Origin: Phycisphaerales bacterium AB-hyl4
GTDB lineage: Bacteria; Planctomycetota; Phycisphaerae; Phycisphaerales; Phycisphaeraceae
Assembly (NCBI GenBank): GCA_041821185.1
Contig: JBGUBD010000003.1
Span: 62,001 to 126,000, forward strand
Length of the DNA stretch: 64,000 nucleotides
Direction of reading: 5' to 3'
The notes beneath the pieces are model-generated. The model ran no database searches. It saw only the letters and a program-made list of their open reading frames with translations, and was not told where the DNA came from. Positions 15,812 to 24,889 of the stretch are shown one piece after another. The position numbers and the translations under genes were made by a program. How positions within the stretch are numbered: the stretch's first letter is position 1; every line of letters begins with the position of its first letter.

Positions 15812-16972
15812 ATGGATCAAGTTCGTCTGGGTGTCATCGGCTATGGGAACATGGGCCGATCGCATGTCAAGTATTTTGACCAGGTCAAGGGCCTGAAGTT
15901 CACCGCGGTCGCCGACCCCGACCCGAAGGAAACCGAGCTGCTCGTGAAAGAGCATGGCGTGAAGGCCTTTACGGACGGGTACGAGCTGATCAACTCCGGC
16001 GAGGTCGATGCGGTGCTCATCGCGACGCCGCACTACGACCACCCGCCGCTGACCCTGGCTGCTTTCGAGAAGGGCTTGCACGTGCTGTGCGAAAAGCCCA
16101 TCGCAGTTACCGCCAAGGCTGCGCAGGAGACGATCGAGGCGCACAAGAAGCATCCGGAGCTGATCTACTGCGGGATGTTCAACCAGCGGACCAGCCCGAC
16201 GTGGCGGGCCGTGAAACGCCTCATCGACGAAGGCGCGGTCGGCGAGTTGATCCGCGTCGGCTGGACGATCCAAGGTTGGTTCCGCACGCAGGCGTACTAC
16301 GACTCGGGCGGGTGGCGTGCGACATGGAAAGGCGAAGGCGGCGGCGTGCTGATCAACCAGTGCCCGCACAACCTGGACCTGTTCTGCTGGTTCGTCGGGC
16401 AGCCGAAGCGCGTGACCGCAGCGCAAGTGGGCCTGGGCAAGTATCACCACATCGAAGTGGAAGACGAGGTCAACGCGCTGCTTGAGTTTGAAAACGGCGC
16501 GACGGGCACGTTTGTCACGTCGACGGCGGAATGCTCGGGCATCAATCGGCTGGAGATCGTGGGCGACAACGGCACGATCATCGCCGAGCCGGGCAAGCCG
16601 GTGCGACTGCTGCGCAACGGCACGCCGACGCGTGAGTTCCTGGCCACCAGTCCCGAGCGCTTCGCGACGCCGAGCAGGGACACGATCTCGATCGAGCCCG
16701 GTGAAAAAGACCCTGGCCATCGTGGGATCACGGAGAACTTCATCAACGCGATTCTGCATGGCGAGAAGCTGATCGCTCCGGCGGCCGAGGGCATCCTCGG
16801 GTTGGAGTTGGGCAACGCGATGTTGATGTCGGGTCTGAAGCATCAGCCGGTGGACCTGCCGACCGATCGCAACGCGTTTGAAGGCGTGTTGCAGGACCTG
16901 ATCAAGAACTCGACGTTCAAGAAGCGCGAGGTGAAGAACACCGGCGCGGCAGACCTGGCGGGCACGTACTGA
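15812..16972 (+). CDS. Gfo/Idh/MocA-family NAD(P)-dependent oxidoreductase
   Basis: The 386-residue protein has an N-terminal Rossmann fold (VRLGVIGYGNMGRSHVKYF), the EKP motif (LHVLCEKPIAVT) and the substrate lysine/histidine region GGGVLINQCPHNLDLFCWFVG typical of sugar or inositol dehydrogenases of this family. Planctomycetes carry many such genes; the substrate (a sugar, inositol or amino-sugar derivative) cannot be read from sequence. No secretion signal is seen, so it is cytoplasmic. It is a single transcription unit closed by a strong terminator 35 bases after the stop codon. Confidence 0.92.
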   Translation: MDQVRLGVIGYGNMGRSHVKYFDQVKGLKFTAVADPDPKETELLVKEHGVKAFTDGYELINSGEVDAVLIATPHYDHPPLTLAAFEKGLHVLCEKPIAVTAKAAQETIEAHKKHPELIYCGMFNQRTSPTWRAVKRLIDEGAVGELIRVGWTIQGWFRTQAYYDSGGWRATWKGEGGGVLINQCPHNLDLFCWFVGQPKRVTAAQVGLGKYHHIEVEDEVNALLEFENGATGTFVTSTAECSGINRLEIVGDNGTIIAEPGKPVRLLRNGTPTREFLATSPERFATPSRDTISIEPGEKDPGHRGITENFINAILHGEKLIAPAAEGILGLELGNAMLMSGLKHQPVDLPTDRNAFEGVLQDLIKNSTFKKREVKNTGAADLAGTY

Positions 16973-17006
16973 TCCGTCAGGCATCGAGTAACAGAGACAC
17001 AACTAG

Positions 17007-17042
17007 ACCCGCGGATGTGCCATGTGCATCCGCGGGTTTTTT
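17007..17042 (+). terminator. Intrinsic terminator after the Gfo/Idh gene
   Basis: Arms ACCCGCGGATG (17007-17017) and CATCCGCGGGT (17027-17037) are followed by a six-T run. Confidence 0.92.
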
Positions 17043-17152
17043 ATTTGTTTGGCGTGAGGGGCAGTCGCTGTGCGGGCATGCGTTGTTCCTGGCCGATTCC
17101 GGGCCTAGAGTCAGGTGGGGAGTAAAGCGGGAGACGGGAGAAAGGCAGATCC

Positions 17153-18037
17153 ATGGCGAACAAGTCCAAGAAGAAAACGAGCGAGAAGAAACAGCCGAAG
17201 CAGAAGCAGCAGCGTCAGCCGGGGCGTGAGTCGGCGATGACGCCTGAGCCGGAGGTGATTCGGGCGGACTATCGCGGCAGCGGCAAGCTGGAGGGGCGGA
17301 CGGCGCTGATCACCGGCGGCGACAGCGGCATCGGCCGAGCGGTCGCGGTGGCGTTTGCGCGCGAAGGGGCGGACGTTGCCATCGTGTACCTGGAAGAAGA
17401 CAAGGACGCGATGCAGACCGAACGGCTGGTCGAGGCCGAGGGGCAGGAGTGTTATGTCATCCGCGGGGATGTGCAGAAGGAAGCGTTCTGTCGGCGGGCC
17501 GTGGACGAAGCGGTCAGCGAACTGGGTCGGCTGGATGTGCTGGTGAACAACGCGGCGATGCAGTTTCCCACGCCGAACTTTGAAGACATCGACGCGAAGC
17601 AGTTGGAGACGACGTTTCGCACGAACATCTTCGCGATGTTTTACACGACGCGGGCTGCGCTGGGCGCGCTGAAGCGGCGGGAAGGCAGCGCGATCATCAA
17701 CACGACTTCCGTGACGGCTTACCGTGGCAGCGGTTCGCTGGTGGACTACTCCGCAACGAAGGGCGCGATCGTGTCGTTTACGCGCTCGCTGGCGACGAAC
17801 CTGGCGAAGGAAGGCGTACGGGTGAACGCGGTCGCGCCGGGGCCGATCTGGACGCCGTTAATTCCGTCGACGTTTCCGGAGGAGAAGGTTGAGAAGTTCG
17901 GCAGCGACACGCCGATGGGCCGAGCGGGCCACCCCAGCGAGTGCGCCCCGGCGTATGTGTACCTCGCCAGCGATGACAGCTCATACGTCACCGGGCAGGT
18001 GCTGCACGTCAACGGCGGAGAAATTGTTAATGGTTAG
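17153..18037 (+). CDS. Short-chain dehydrogenase/reductase, YhdF/GSP39-like
   Basis: The 294-residue protein opens with a lysine-rich tail (KSKKKTSEKKQPKQKQQ) and a 'PEPxxIxADYRGSGKLEGRTALITGGDSGIGRA' start characteristic of the general-stress SDRs (B. subtilis YhdF type). It has the cofactor motif GGDSGIG, NNAAMQ and the catalytic set N-S-Y-K (TTSVTAY, DYSATKGA). The acceptor is unknown; relatives are stress-induced. SD AAAGG lies ahead of ATG 17153. The stop codon TAG at the gene end abuts a heptamer repeat array. Confidence 0.93.
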   Translation: MANKSKKKTSEKKQPKQKQQRQPGRESAMTPEPEVIRADYRGSGKLEGRTALITGGDSGIGRAVAVAFAREGADVAIVYLEEDKDAMQTERLVEAEGQECYVIRGDVQKEAFCRRAVDEAVSELGRLDVLVNNAAMQFPTPNFEDIDAKQLETTFRTNIFAMFYTTRAALGALKRREGSAIINTTSVTAYRGSGSLVDYSATKGAIVSFTRSLATNLAKEGVRVNAVAPGPIWTPLIPSTFPEEKVEKFGSDTPMGRAGHPSECAPAYVYLASDDSSYVTGQVLHVNGGEIVNG

Positions 18038-18064
18038 TTTCTAGTTTCGAGTTTCGAGTTTCTG
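18037..18064. repeat. Heptamer array GTTTCTA/GTTTCGA/GTTTCTG (4 units)
   Basis: Four seven-base units run between the SDR stop codon and the rsmD start, ending in the characteristic GTTTCTGGTTGGG. Confidence 0.9.
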
Positions 18065-18083
18065 GTTGGGGTATGCTGGGTGG

Positions 18084-18728
18084 ATGAGAATCATTGCAGG
18101 TGTACATCGAGGGCGGCGGCTGGTCGGGCCGAAGGATGCGACGACGACGCGGCCGATCACGGATCGTGTGAAACAGAGCTTGTTCGATCGGCTGTGGGCG
18201 ATGGGGGTGTTGCCGGAGGACCCGCTGGAGGCGGACGAGCAGCCTGCGGACGAGCGGGGGCTGGTGCTCGACCTGTTCGCGGGCACGGGGAGCCTGGGGC
18301 TGGAGTCGCTGTCGCGGGGGGCGGGCAAGTGCGTGTTTGTGGAGATGGACCGTGATGCGCTGCACGGGCTGGAGCAGAACCTGTCGGCCCTTCGGCTGAG
18401 CGATCGGGCGAACGTATTGAAGGTGAATGCGCTGTCGCCGGGCTGGCTTGTGCACGCGGTGCGTAAGCCGGTGCGGATTGCGTTTGTGGACCCGCCTTAC
18501 GCGATGATGTCGGAGGCGGACGGTTGGGAGCGGTTCATGCCGCTGCTTGAGGCGTTGGCGGAGACGGCGGAGGCGGGGGGTGTGATGGTGGTGCGTACGC
18601 CGACGCCGGTTGAATCGCCGGAGATCAAGGGCTGGGTCGGGCCGACGTCGCATAAGTATGGGGGGATGAAGGTGACATTTTATGAGCGTGCTGGTGGGGA
18701 AGGGGGAGGGGAAGTTTCTAGTTTCTAG
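18084..18728 (+). CDS. rsmD: 16S rRNA (guanine966-N2)-methyltransferase RsmD
   Basis: The 214-residue protein starts MRIIAGVHRGRRLVGPKD, the canonical RsmD opening. It contains the SAM motif LDLFAGTGSLGLESLSRGA and the catalytic DPPY (FVDPPYAMM). The start at ATG 18084 is supported by this conserved N-terminus; TATGCT 11 bases upstream may be a -10. The last residues (EVSSF) and the TAG stop are encoded by heptamer repeat DNA, so the authentic C-terminus has been overwritten or extended by the repeat. It modifies G966 in the 30S subunit. Confidence 0.93.
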   Translation: MRIIAGVHRGRRLVGPKDATTTRPITDRVKQSLFDRLWAMGVLPEDPLEADEQPADERGLVLDLFAGTGSLGLESLSRGAGKCVFVEMDRDALHGLEQNLSALRLSDRANVLKVNALSPGWLVHAVRKPVRIAFVDPPYAMMSEADGWERFMPLLEALAETAEAGGVMVVRTPTPVESPEIKGWVGPTSHKYGGMKVTFYERAGGEGGGEVSSF

Positions 18729-18734
18729 TTTCTG
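18714..18734. repeat. Heptamer array overlapping the rsmD 3' end (3 units)
   Basis: Units GTTTCTA, GTTTCTA, GTTTCTG. The first two encode the final Ser-Ser-Phe of rsmD and its TAG stop. An imperfect palindrome (18750-18774) follows. Confidence 0.9.
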
Positions 18735-18749
18735 GTTGTGGGGGGGGAC

Positions 18750-18774
18750 GCCGACGGATTGAATCCGTGGGCTT
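18750..18774. repeat. Degenerate REP-like palindrome
   Basis: CCGACGGATT/AATCCGTGGGCTTC shows one damaged arm of the same family, between convergent rsmD and the DUF1028 gene. Confidence 0.6.
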
Positions 18775-18801
18775 CGGGGGGGCTGGTAATGGAGTTTGGG
18801 G

Positions 18802-19479
18802 TCAGGCGAGGGCTTGGGGCTCGGGCTGGCCGTGGGGGTCGTCGCGTTTGGGGAGGCGGACGATGTGGGGGACGACCAGTTCTTCGAAAACGTGATAGAG
18901 ACGGCGGACCTCTTTGAGTGGGTGTTTGTGGTCGTCGACGCGGAGGTCCCAGAGGGGATAGACTTCGGTGTCGATGACGTAGACGGTGGCGGAGTTTGCG
19001 CCGCGGCGGTCGCCGCCTGTGGCTTCGCCGGCTTCGATGGCGGTGAGCAGTCGCTCGGCAAGGGGGGCGCCGTCGTCGGCTTCGAAGGCGTCGCGCATGG
19101 CGTGCAGCGGTTCGTGGCCGACGAGGAGGTTGCCCTGGACGCAGTAGCCGGGGCCGGTGATGTGGCCGGCCCATTTGCTGGTCTTCGAGCCGGTCCATCC
19201 GGCGACGTTGCCCTGGCCGTCGACGATGCCGACCTGGCGGATGTCGCGGTCGGGGTCCTGAAGGACGACGGCGTCGAGGGCCTGTTTGGCGTCGAGGCCT
19301 TCGCGTAGCTTGGTGATGCCGTCGTGGCCGAGGTATGGGTTGATCCAGGCCTGGGTCGCGATCGCGCCGGTGCGCGGGTAGGCCCAGGTGAGCAGCTTGC
19401 CCACGGCGGGCACGGCGGTGACGGCGGCGATGCCGACCTGCTTCGTACGCGGACAGCGGGCAACAATGGAAAACGTCAT
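18802..19479 (-). CDS. DUF1028 family protein (Ntn-hydrolase-like)
   Basis: The 225-residue protein starts MTFSIVARCPRTKQVGIAAVTAVPAVGKLL, the standard DUF1028 beginning ('TFSIVA.D..TG..GVAV.S...AVG'). Further family marks are ATQAWINPYLGHDGITKLREGLDAKQALDAVVLQDPDRDIRQVGIVD in outline and GHITGPGYCVQGNLLVG. Family members are small Ntn-hydrolase-fold proteins, usually without a proven substrate, often linked to peptide or amino-acid catabolism. SD AAGGAAGAG precedes the ATG. It is divergent from ffh across a perfect 30-base palindrome. Confidence 0.88.
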   Translation of the reverse strand: MTFSIVARCPRTKQVGIAAVTAVPAVGKLLTWAYPRTGAIATQAWINPYLGHDGITKLREGLDAKQALDAVVLQDPDRDIRQVGIVDGQGNVAGWTGSKTSKWAGHITGPGYCVQGNLLVGHEPLHAMRDAFEADDGAPLAERLLTAIEAGEATGGDRRGANSATVYVIDTEVYPLWDLRVDDHKHPLKEVRRLYHVFEELVVPHIVRLPKRDDPHGQPEPQALA

Positions 19480-19514
19480 TCGGTTCTCTTCCTTTTCTCC
19501 AACTGACCCACACT

Positions 19515-19544
19515 CCGGCAGTACAGCTTAAGCTGTACTGCCGG
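19515..19544. promoter_or_regulatory. Perfect 30-base palindrome between DUF1028 and ffh genes
   Basis: Arms CCGGCAGTACAGCTT and AAGCTGTACTGCCGG with no spacer. Its central AGCTTAAGCT recurs at 19569-19578 next to the ffh -10. It may be an operator or a cruciform/terminator structure; no T-run adjoins it. Confidence 0.55.
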
Positions 19545-19560
19545 GGAAGGACATAGACCC

Positions 19561-19566
19561 TACAAT
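19561..19566 (+). promoter_or_regulatory. -10 candidate of ffh
   Basis: TACAAT lies 50 bases before the ffh start; the AGCTTAAGCT palindrome overlaps the expected transcription start. Confidence 0.35.
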
Positions 19567-19616
19567 AGTAGCTTAAGCTTCACGACAAGCCCCGGAACCC
19601 CGAAGACGGAACCACC

Positions 19617-21134
19617 ATGTTCGGCAATTTATCTGACAAGTTCGAGTCGGCCCTGCGCAAGCTTTCCGGACAGGGCAAGATCAGCGAATCCAACGTCCGC
19701 GAGGCGATGGAGGACGTCCGCACGGCCTTGCTGGAGGCGGACGTGCATTATGAAGTCGCTGAGCAGTTCATTGAGAGCGTGCAGCAGAAGGCGTTGGGGC
19801 AGGAGGTGCTCGCGGCGGTGAAGCCGGGCGAGCAGATGATCAAGATTGTGCACGATGAGTTGGTGACGCTGTTCGGCGGTCAGCCGATTGTGGATAAGGA
19901 AGACGCGGTTCGGCCGGAGGAGCCGCCGCTGATGTACGTCGATCCTGGGCCGACGGTGATCATGATGTCGGGGCTGCAAGGGTCGGGGAAGACGACGACG
20001 TGCGGCAAGCTGGCGGGGTATCTGAAGAAGCGCGGCAAGAAGGTGATGCTGGTCGCGGCGGACCTTCAGCGGCCGGCGGCGGTGCATCAGCTTGAGGTGC
20101 TCAGCAAGCAGGTGGAGGATGAGGTCGAGGGCAACGGGCGCGTGTCGTTCTACTCCGAGCCGGACAAGGTGGCGGAGTATGGCAAGGCGGTGGGCGCGGC
20201 GGTGAAGGTCTGCCGGAACGCGGTGGAAGCCGGTCGGAAGGCGGCGGTGGATGTGGTGATTCTCGACACGGCCGGCCGACTGCATGTGAACGACTCGCTG
20301 ATGGGCGAACTGCGACAGGTTGCGTCGGCGGTGAACCCGCATCAGATCATGCTGGTGATCGACGCGATGACGGGGCAGGACGCGGTCAACTCGGCCAAGG
20401 CGTTTAACGAGCAGTTGGAGTTGGACGGCGTGATCATCACGAAGTTCGACTCGGACACGCGCGGCGGCGCGGCGTTGAGCGTGAAGCAGATCACGGGCAA
20501 GCCGATCAAGTTCATCGGCACGGGTGAGCGGATTGATGCGCTGGAAGAGTTTCATGCCCGCCGAATCGCGGGGCGCATCCTGGGCATGGGCGACGTCGTG
20601 TCGCTGGTGGAAAAGGCGCAGGAGCAGGTGAGTGAAGAGGAGGCGATGGCCCTTCAGGAGAAGATGGCCAAGGGCAAGATGACGATGGACGACTTCCTCG
20701 TCCAGCTCAAGCGCATCCGCAAGATGGGGTCGATGAAGTCGTTGCTGGGGTTGCTGCCGGGCATTGGCAATCAGCTGAAGGATCTGCCGATCGACGACAA
20801 GCAGATCGACCGGACGGAGGCGATCATCCAGTCGATGACGAAAGAAGAGCGGGGCAATGAGGATGAGCTGACCAACTCGCGTCGTCGGCGGATTGCTCGC
20901 GGCTCGGGGACAGACCAGCGCGACGTGTCGCAACTGGTCAAGGGCTTCGAGATGGTGGGCACGATGAGCAAGCAGTTGTCGGGCATGGGCGGGGTTTCGC
21001 GAATGAAGGCGCTGGCGGGGATGGGCGGATCGGACCTCGCGGGCATGGGCGCGCGGGGCGGCATGCCGCGTGCGAAGGGGTCGACGAAGGCGCAGAAGCC
21101 CAAGTTCAAGCAGCGGAAGAAACGGCGACGGTGA
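19617..21134 (+). CDS. ffh: Signal recognition particle GTPase Ffh (SRP54)
   Basis: The 505-residue protein targets nascent membrane proteins to the SecYEG translocon with SRP RNA and FtsY. N domain: residues 1-90 (MFGNLSDKFESALRKLSGQGKISESNV). GTPase domain: P-loop GLQGSGKTTTCGKLA, VAADLQRPAAVHQL, DTAGRLHVNDSLM, TKFDSDTRGGAALS and GTGERIDALEEF. The methionine-rich M domain (GRILGMGDVVSLVEKAQEQVSEEEAM onward) ends in a basic tail with GMG repeats. The loop after HQLEVLSKQ carries a short insertion (VEDEVEGNGRVS). Length and order are normal. Confidence 0.97.
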   Translation: MFGNLSDKFESALRKLSGQGKISESNVREAMEDVRTALLEADVHYEVAEQFIESVQQKALGQEVLAAVKPGEQMIKIVHDELVTLFGGQPIVDKEDAVRPEEPPLMYVDPGPTVIMMSGLQGSGKTTTCGKLAGYLKKRGKKVMLVAADLQRPAAVHQLEVLSKQVEDEVEGNGRVSFYSEPDKVAEYGKAVGAAVKVCRNAVEAGRKAAVDVVILDTAGRLHVNDSLMGELRQVASAVNPHQIMLVIDAMTGQDAVNSAKAFNEQLELDGVIITKFDSDTRGGAALSVKQITGKPIKFIGTGERIDALEEFHARRIAGRILGMGDVVSLVEKAQEQVSEEEAMALQEKMAKGKMTMDDFLVQLKRIRKMGSMKSLLGLLPGIGNQLKDLPIDDKQIDRTEAIIQSMTKEERGNEDELTNSRRRRIARGSGTDQRDVSQLVKGFEMVGTMSKQLSGMGGVSRMKALAGMGGSDLAGMGARGGMPRAKGSTKAQKPKFKQRKKRRR

Positions 21135-21193
21135 TGATGCGGCGGGGGGCGTCGATTGAGTTGCCGGGTGTTTTGGTGGCGAGGGGACGTTGG

Positions 21194-22516
21194 TCATGCA
21201 CCGGTCAGGCGTCGCCACCAGAGGCGGAAGGTGAGTCGGCGGGTGACAGGGTTGCCGGGGGCGTAGTGTCGGGCGCGTCGGAGCCAGACGCGGGCCCGGC
21301 GAAGCTCGCGCGCGGCGAGGTGCGCTTCGATCAGGCGATGCATGGCGGCGATGTTGGCGGGGGCGAAGCGGAGTCCGCGTCGGCAGGCGAACATGCCCGC
21401 GCGGGGTCGGCCGCGGGCGAACTCGGCGGTGCCACGGAGAGCCCAAGCAGCGCCGAGCAGGGCGGCGGTGTCGAGTTGCGTGGTGGATCGGCCCTGGATG
21501 GTGGTGTGCAGCAGCTCGACGGCAGTGTCGGGCATGCCCAGGTCGATGAGCTGTCGAGCGAGTTCGAGGACTTGTTGAGGTGACTGGCCGGCGCGTTGGG
21601 TTTCAACGCGTGCGAAGACGCGTGCGCGTTCGAGCTGGCCGCGCTCGCGGGCGACGCGGGCGAGGCCGAGCTGTACGCCCGGCCGCGTGGGGTCAAGGCG
21701 TCGGGTCTGGATGAAGCGTGCCTCGGCTGCGTCGAGGTGGCCGGCGAGGAGGGCGAGCTCGCCGAGGTGGTAGTAGGCGTCGGCGGCGGCGGGGTCGATT
21801 TCGAGCACACGTCGGAATTTTTCGCCCGCCTCGGCGTCGCGGTCGAGTTCCATGAGCAGTCGGCCGAGGTCGAGCATGGCGCGGGTGTCGCGCGGCCGTT
21901 GGCGGAGCTGGCGGATGAAGTCCTGCCGGGCGCGTTCGAGTCGGCCGAGGCGCCAGTGGGCGGTGGCGAGGTTGGCGTGGACATCGGGGTAGGCCGGGTC
22001 GAGGCGAAGGGCCTGCTGCCAGCACCAGATTGCGCGTTCGTTTTCGCGTCGGGCGGCGAGGCTGTGGGCCAGGCCGTCGTAGCAGGTGGGGCATTCGTCG
22101 GTGAGCTGTCGGGCTAGGTAGAACATGGTCTCGGCGTTGTCGTGTTCGCCGAGCTGGCTGTAGGCGTGGATGCGATGGCAGTAGCAGGCTTCGATTTCGC
22201 GGTCGAGGCGTTGGGCGCGTTCGAAGGTCTGGATGGCTTGTCGGGGATGGCCGCAGCGGACGAGGACGATGCCGAGGTGGAGCAGGGCGTCCATGTCATC
22301 GCCGCGGAGGTCGAGTGTTTGCTGGTAGGCGCGGACGGCTTCGTCGTAGCGTTGGAGGGCTTCGAGGGTGAGGCCGAGGCCGAAATGCCATTCGCTCTGG
22401 AAGGGGTTGTAGGTGAGCGCCTGGCGGAGCTCTTCGAGCGCCTTGCTCCATTGGCCTGTTTCGTAGAATTGCTGAGCACGTTGTGCGTGTCGCTCGGCGT
22501 CCGACCATTCGCTCAT
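21194..22516 (-). CDS. Tetratricopeptide repeat protein
   Basis: The 440-residue protein consists of at least nine 34-residue TPR units with the W-LG-Y-A-F-A-P pattern, for example QQFYETGQWSKALEELRQALTYNP, LGLTLEALQRYDEAVRAYQQTLDLRGD and LGRLLMELDRDAEAGEKFRRVLEIDP. No signal peptide or transmembrane segment is visible, and the protein begins directly with a repeat. It is a protein-protein scaffold of unknown partner. The C-terminal ~100 residues have arginine-rich, less regular repeats. It is convergent with ffh (60 bases) and divergent from the HEAT gene. Confidence 0.85.
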   Translation of the reverse strand: MSEWSDAERHAQRAQQFYETGQWSKALEELRQALTYNPFQSEWHFGLGLTLEALQRYDEAVRAYQQTLDLRGDDMDALLHLGIVLVRCGHPRQAIQTFERAQRLDREIEACYCHRIHAYSQLGEHDNAETMFYLARQLTDECPTCYDGLAHSLAARRENERAIWCWQQALRLDPAYPDVHANLATAHWRLGRLERARQDFIRQLRQRPRDTRAMLDLGRLLMELDRDAEAGEKFRRVLEIDPAAADAYYHLGELALLAGHLDAAEARFIQTRRLDPTRPGVQLGLARVARERGQLERARVFARVETQRAGQSPQQVLELARQLIDLGMPDTAVELLHTTIQGRSTTQLDTAALLGAAWALRGTAEFARGRPRAGMFACRRGLRFAPANIAAMHRLIEAHLAARELRRARVWLRRARHYAPGNPVTRRLTFRLWWRRLTGA

Positions 22517-22666
22517 GGCGTCGGTCCCGTGGGGCTGGTTGCGGTGGTTGTATGCATGTATATCACCCGTGCCGGGCGTGGTGCGCGGCGACGACGGTTT
22601 ATCTTGTGGTTCGCGCCCGATGTGCCGATAGAGTGTATTGGCCGGGCTCTGTTTACGCCGTCGCGT

Positions 22667-22672
22667 TATACT
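22667..22672 (+). promoter_or_regulatory. -10 candidate of the HEAT-repeat gene
   Basis: TATACT 55 bases before ATG 22728. The -35 is not convincing (GTTTAC is too close). Confidence 0.35.
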
Positions 22673-22727
22673 AGGCTTGCGGGAAGATACTGGGGCATCG
22701 CCTGTGTACGGGAATCGCCTTAATCTG

Positions 22728-24881
22728 ATGTGGTGTGGTTGGCCGATCGCTTTAAGGAGCGCGGGGCTGGCGGGGGTGTTGCTGTGCCTGCTGTTTGCGG
22801 TGGGTGTGCGGGCGGACGGTGGGGGTGAGGCGACTGAGGCGGGGCAGTCGGCGCAGTTGCTTGCGATGGTGGGCGATGATGAACTGCCGACGGCCGAGCG
22901 GAAGGCGGCGGCGGTGACGCTGCTGGATCATGAAGAGGCCGACGCACAGGAAGTGCTCGCCGCGGTGCTGCCGCTGTTTGACGTGGTGGACTCGGCCGGC
23001 CGACGGGAACTGGGCGAACGGCTGGCGCGGCGCGGCAGCGATGAACTGGTGCAAACGCTGATCGAGATCGCTCACGACCGCGAGGCATCACGGCCGACGC
23101 GGCAGGGGGCGGTGGCGGCGCTGGGCCGGCATCGGGAGCAGCAGGCGGCGGGGGCGCTGGTGAAGCTGGCGGTGACGAGTGACGATCCGGTGTTGCGGGC
23201 GTCGGCGTTTGCGGCGCTGGCGACGCTGACGGGTCGGGATGATATGGGCCGGGACGTGAAGGCGTGGCAAGCGTGGTGGGCGGCGGTCGAGCCGTTGTCG
23301 GAAAGTCAGTGGCGGCAGCATCTGTTCGAGTCGCTGGCCCAGCAGCGGCGGGAGACGAGGCAGTATCAGCAGACGCTGGAGTCGCGGCTGGTGGAGGCCC
23401 ATCGGTCGCTGTTCCGGGCGGTGTCGGCGGAGGATCGGCCGGGGCAGTTGATCCGACTGCTGGAAGATCCGCTGGACGTCGTACGGCAGCTCGGCATGGA
23501 CCTGGCGGTGCAGCGGCTGGTGGACGATCGCGGCTTTGACGAGCCGCTGCGTGAGACGCTTCGCAAACGGCTGGACGACCCGTCGCCTGCGATTCGGCAG
23601 CGGGCGACGCTGCTGCTGCGCGATCTGGCGGACGGGCCGGCGGCGGACCGGGTGGCGCGTCGGTTGGCGGACGCGGTGGAGGATGTGGAGGCGGTGCTGC
23701 GGGCGGAGCTGTTGATGATGTCACGCTTGCCGCGGATCGAGGCGGTGGAGCGGTCGCTTGCGTTGCTGAACAGCCCGGCGTTGCGCGATGAGGCAGCGGG
23801 GGCGATCAATGCGGCGGTGGATGCGGATCGACTTACGTATCAGCAGGGTGTGCGGGCGTTGCGACATGTGCGCGGGCAGCTTGACGCGGGCCAACCGCCG
23901 CTGCCTTCGATCGTGCTGCTGCTGGGTCGGTTGGGCGACGAGCAGGACTGGCGGCGGATCGAGAGCTGGCTGGATTCGGAAGATGACGCGGTGAAGCAGG
24001 CGGCGGCGCGGGCGTGGGCTGACTCGGATCGGCCGCTGCTGCCCCTGGTCGAGCGGGCGTATGATGCGCGGATTGAGTCGATTGCGCTGCTCACCGCGGC
24101 GCGGCGGGGTCAAAGTACGGTGACGTTTCAGGCGCTGGTGCAGTTCGAGCCTGAAGGCGAGCAGGTGACGGAGCGTTGGCATCGGGCGTTAGAGGCGATG
24201 GCCGGCCGAGTGTCGGGCGATGTTGTGCTCGGGGCGGTGCGTGATCTGGAACGGCGGGGGGCGTCGTCGTCACTGTGTCGGCGGATGCTCGCGGCAGCGC
24301 TGGAGCAGGTAGAAGCGTCGTCGCGGTCGAATGCGAGCGGGCAGCGGGTGGATCTGTTGCTGGCACGCGGCCGACTGCGAATCGCGGCCGGCGAACCGGA
24401 AGGGGCGCTTGCGGATTTCGATCGACTCGCTCGGCTGGAGGTGGAGCTGACCGACGCGCAGCACGAGCAGCGGCAGCGCGGGATCATTCGAGCGCGCATC
24501 GATCTGCATCAGATTGATCGGGCGATCGAGACGGCGGAGGCGATGCTCAACGGGCGACTCGCTGCGGATCATGAGACGGATGATGAGGCGGCCGACGGAG
24601 GGGAAGGCCCGGCGAGCGGGTTGCGTGAAAATGACTCGCCGATGGATCTGCTGTTCGCAGCGGCGGACGAGCGGGCGGCGGCGGACGATGTTGATGCGCT
24701 CAAGCAACTGGTTGAGGGCATTCGCAGGTTGACCGGCGCTTCGCCGAACTCGGGCATCTCGCAGCGGATCGAGCAGTTGGAGGCCCGGCTGTCGCAACTG
24801 CGTGGCGATGGCGATGAGGGGCGCGTGGAGCCGACGGAAGTTGACGCCGAGCCGACCGACGTTGAGGCTGACGCGGCGTAG
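22728..24881 (+). CDS. Exported HEAT/TPR-repeat protein
   Basis: The 717-residue protein starts at ATG 22728, giving a signal peptide (MWCGWPIALRSAGLAGVLLCLLFAVGVRADGG) with cleavage expected after VRA. The mature part has many HEAT-like helical pairs (TRQGAVAALGRHREQQAAGALVKLAVTSDDPVLRASAFAALATL; DEQDWRRIESWLDSEDDAVKQAAARAWADSD in outline), then TPR-like repeats around RGRLRIAAGEPEGALADFDRLARLE, and an acidic tail (ADGGEGPA, EGRVEPTEVDAEPTDVEADAA). It is probably a periplasmic scaffold or substrate-recognition factor; no enzyme motif is seen. Function unknown. Confidence 0.82.
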   Translation: MWCGWPIALRSAGLAGVLLCLLFAVGVRADGGGEATEAGQSAQLLAMVGDDELPTAERKAAAVTLLDHEEADAQEVLAAVLPLFDVVDSAGRRELGERLARRGSDELVQTLIEIAHDREASRPTRQGAVAALGRHREQQAAGALVKLAVTSDDPVLRASAFAALATLTGRDDMGRDVKAWQAWWAAVEPLSESQWRQHLFESLAQQRRETRQYQQTLESRLVEAHRSLFRAVSAEDRPGQLIRLLEDPLDVVRQLGMDLAVQRLVDDRGFDEPLRETLRKRLDDPSPAIRQRATLLLRDLADGPAADRVARRLADAVEDVEAVLRAELLMMSRLPRIEAVERSLALLNSPALRDEAAGAINAAVDADRLTYQQGVRALRHVRGQLDAGQPPLPSIVLLLGRLGDEQDWRRIESWLDSEDDAVKQAAARAWADSDRPLLPLVERAYDARIESIALLTAARRGQSTVTFQALVQFEPEGEQVTERWHRALEAMAGRVSGDVVLGAVRDLERRGASSSLCRRMLAAALEQVEASSRSNASGQRVDLLLARGRLRIAAGEPEGALADFDRLARLEVELTDAQHEQRQRGIIRARIDLHQIDRAIETAEAMLNGRLAADHETDDEAADGGEGPASGLRENDSPMDLLFAAADERAAADDVDALKQLVEGIRRLTGASPNSGISQRIEQLEARLSQLRGDGDEGRVEPTEVDAEPTDVEADAA

Positions 24882-24889
24882 GGGGGCTG

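Noticed and set aside
14708..17002. 764-codon minus-strand frame over the aminotransferase and Gfo/Idh genes
   Set aside because: It is the shadow of two well-supported genes in other frames; the translation is Arg/His/Pro-rich with no domain.
18027..19466. 479-codon minus-strand frame containing NQKLETRN-like peptides
   Set aside because: The peptide is the translation of heptamer repeat DNA, and the frame overlaps rsmD and DUF1028 genes.
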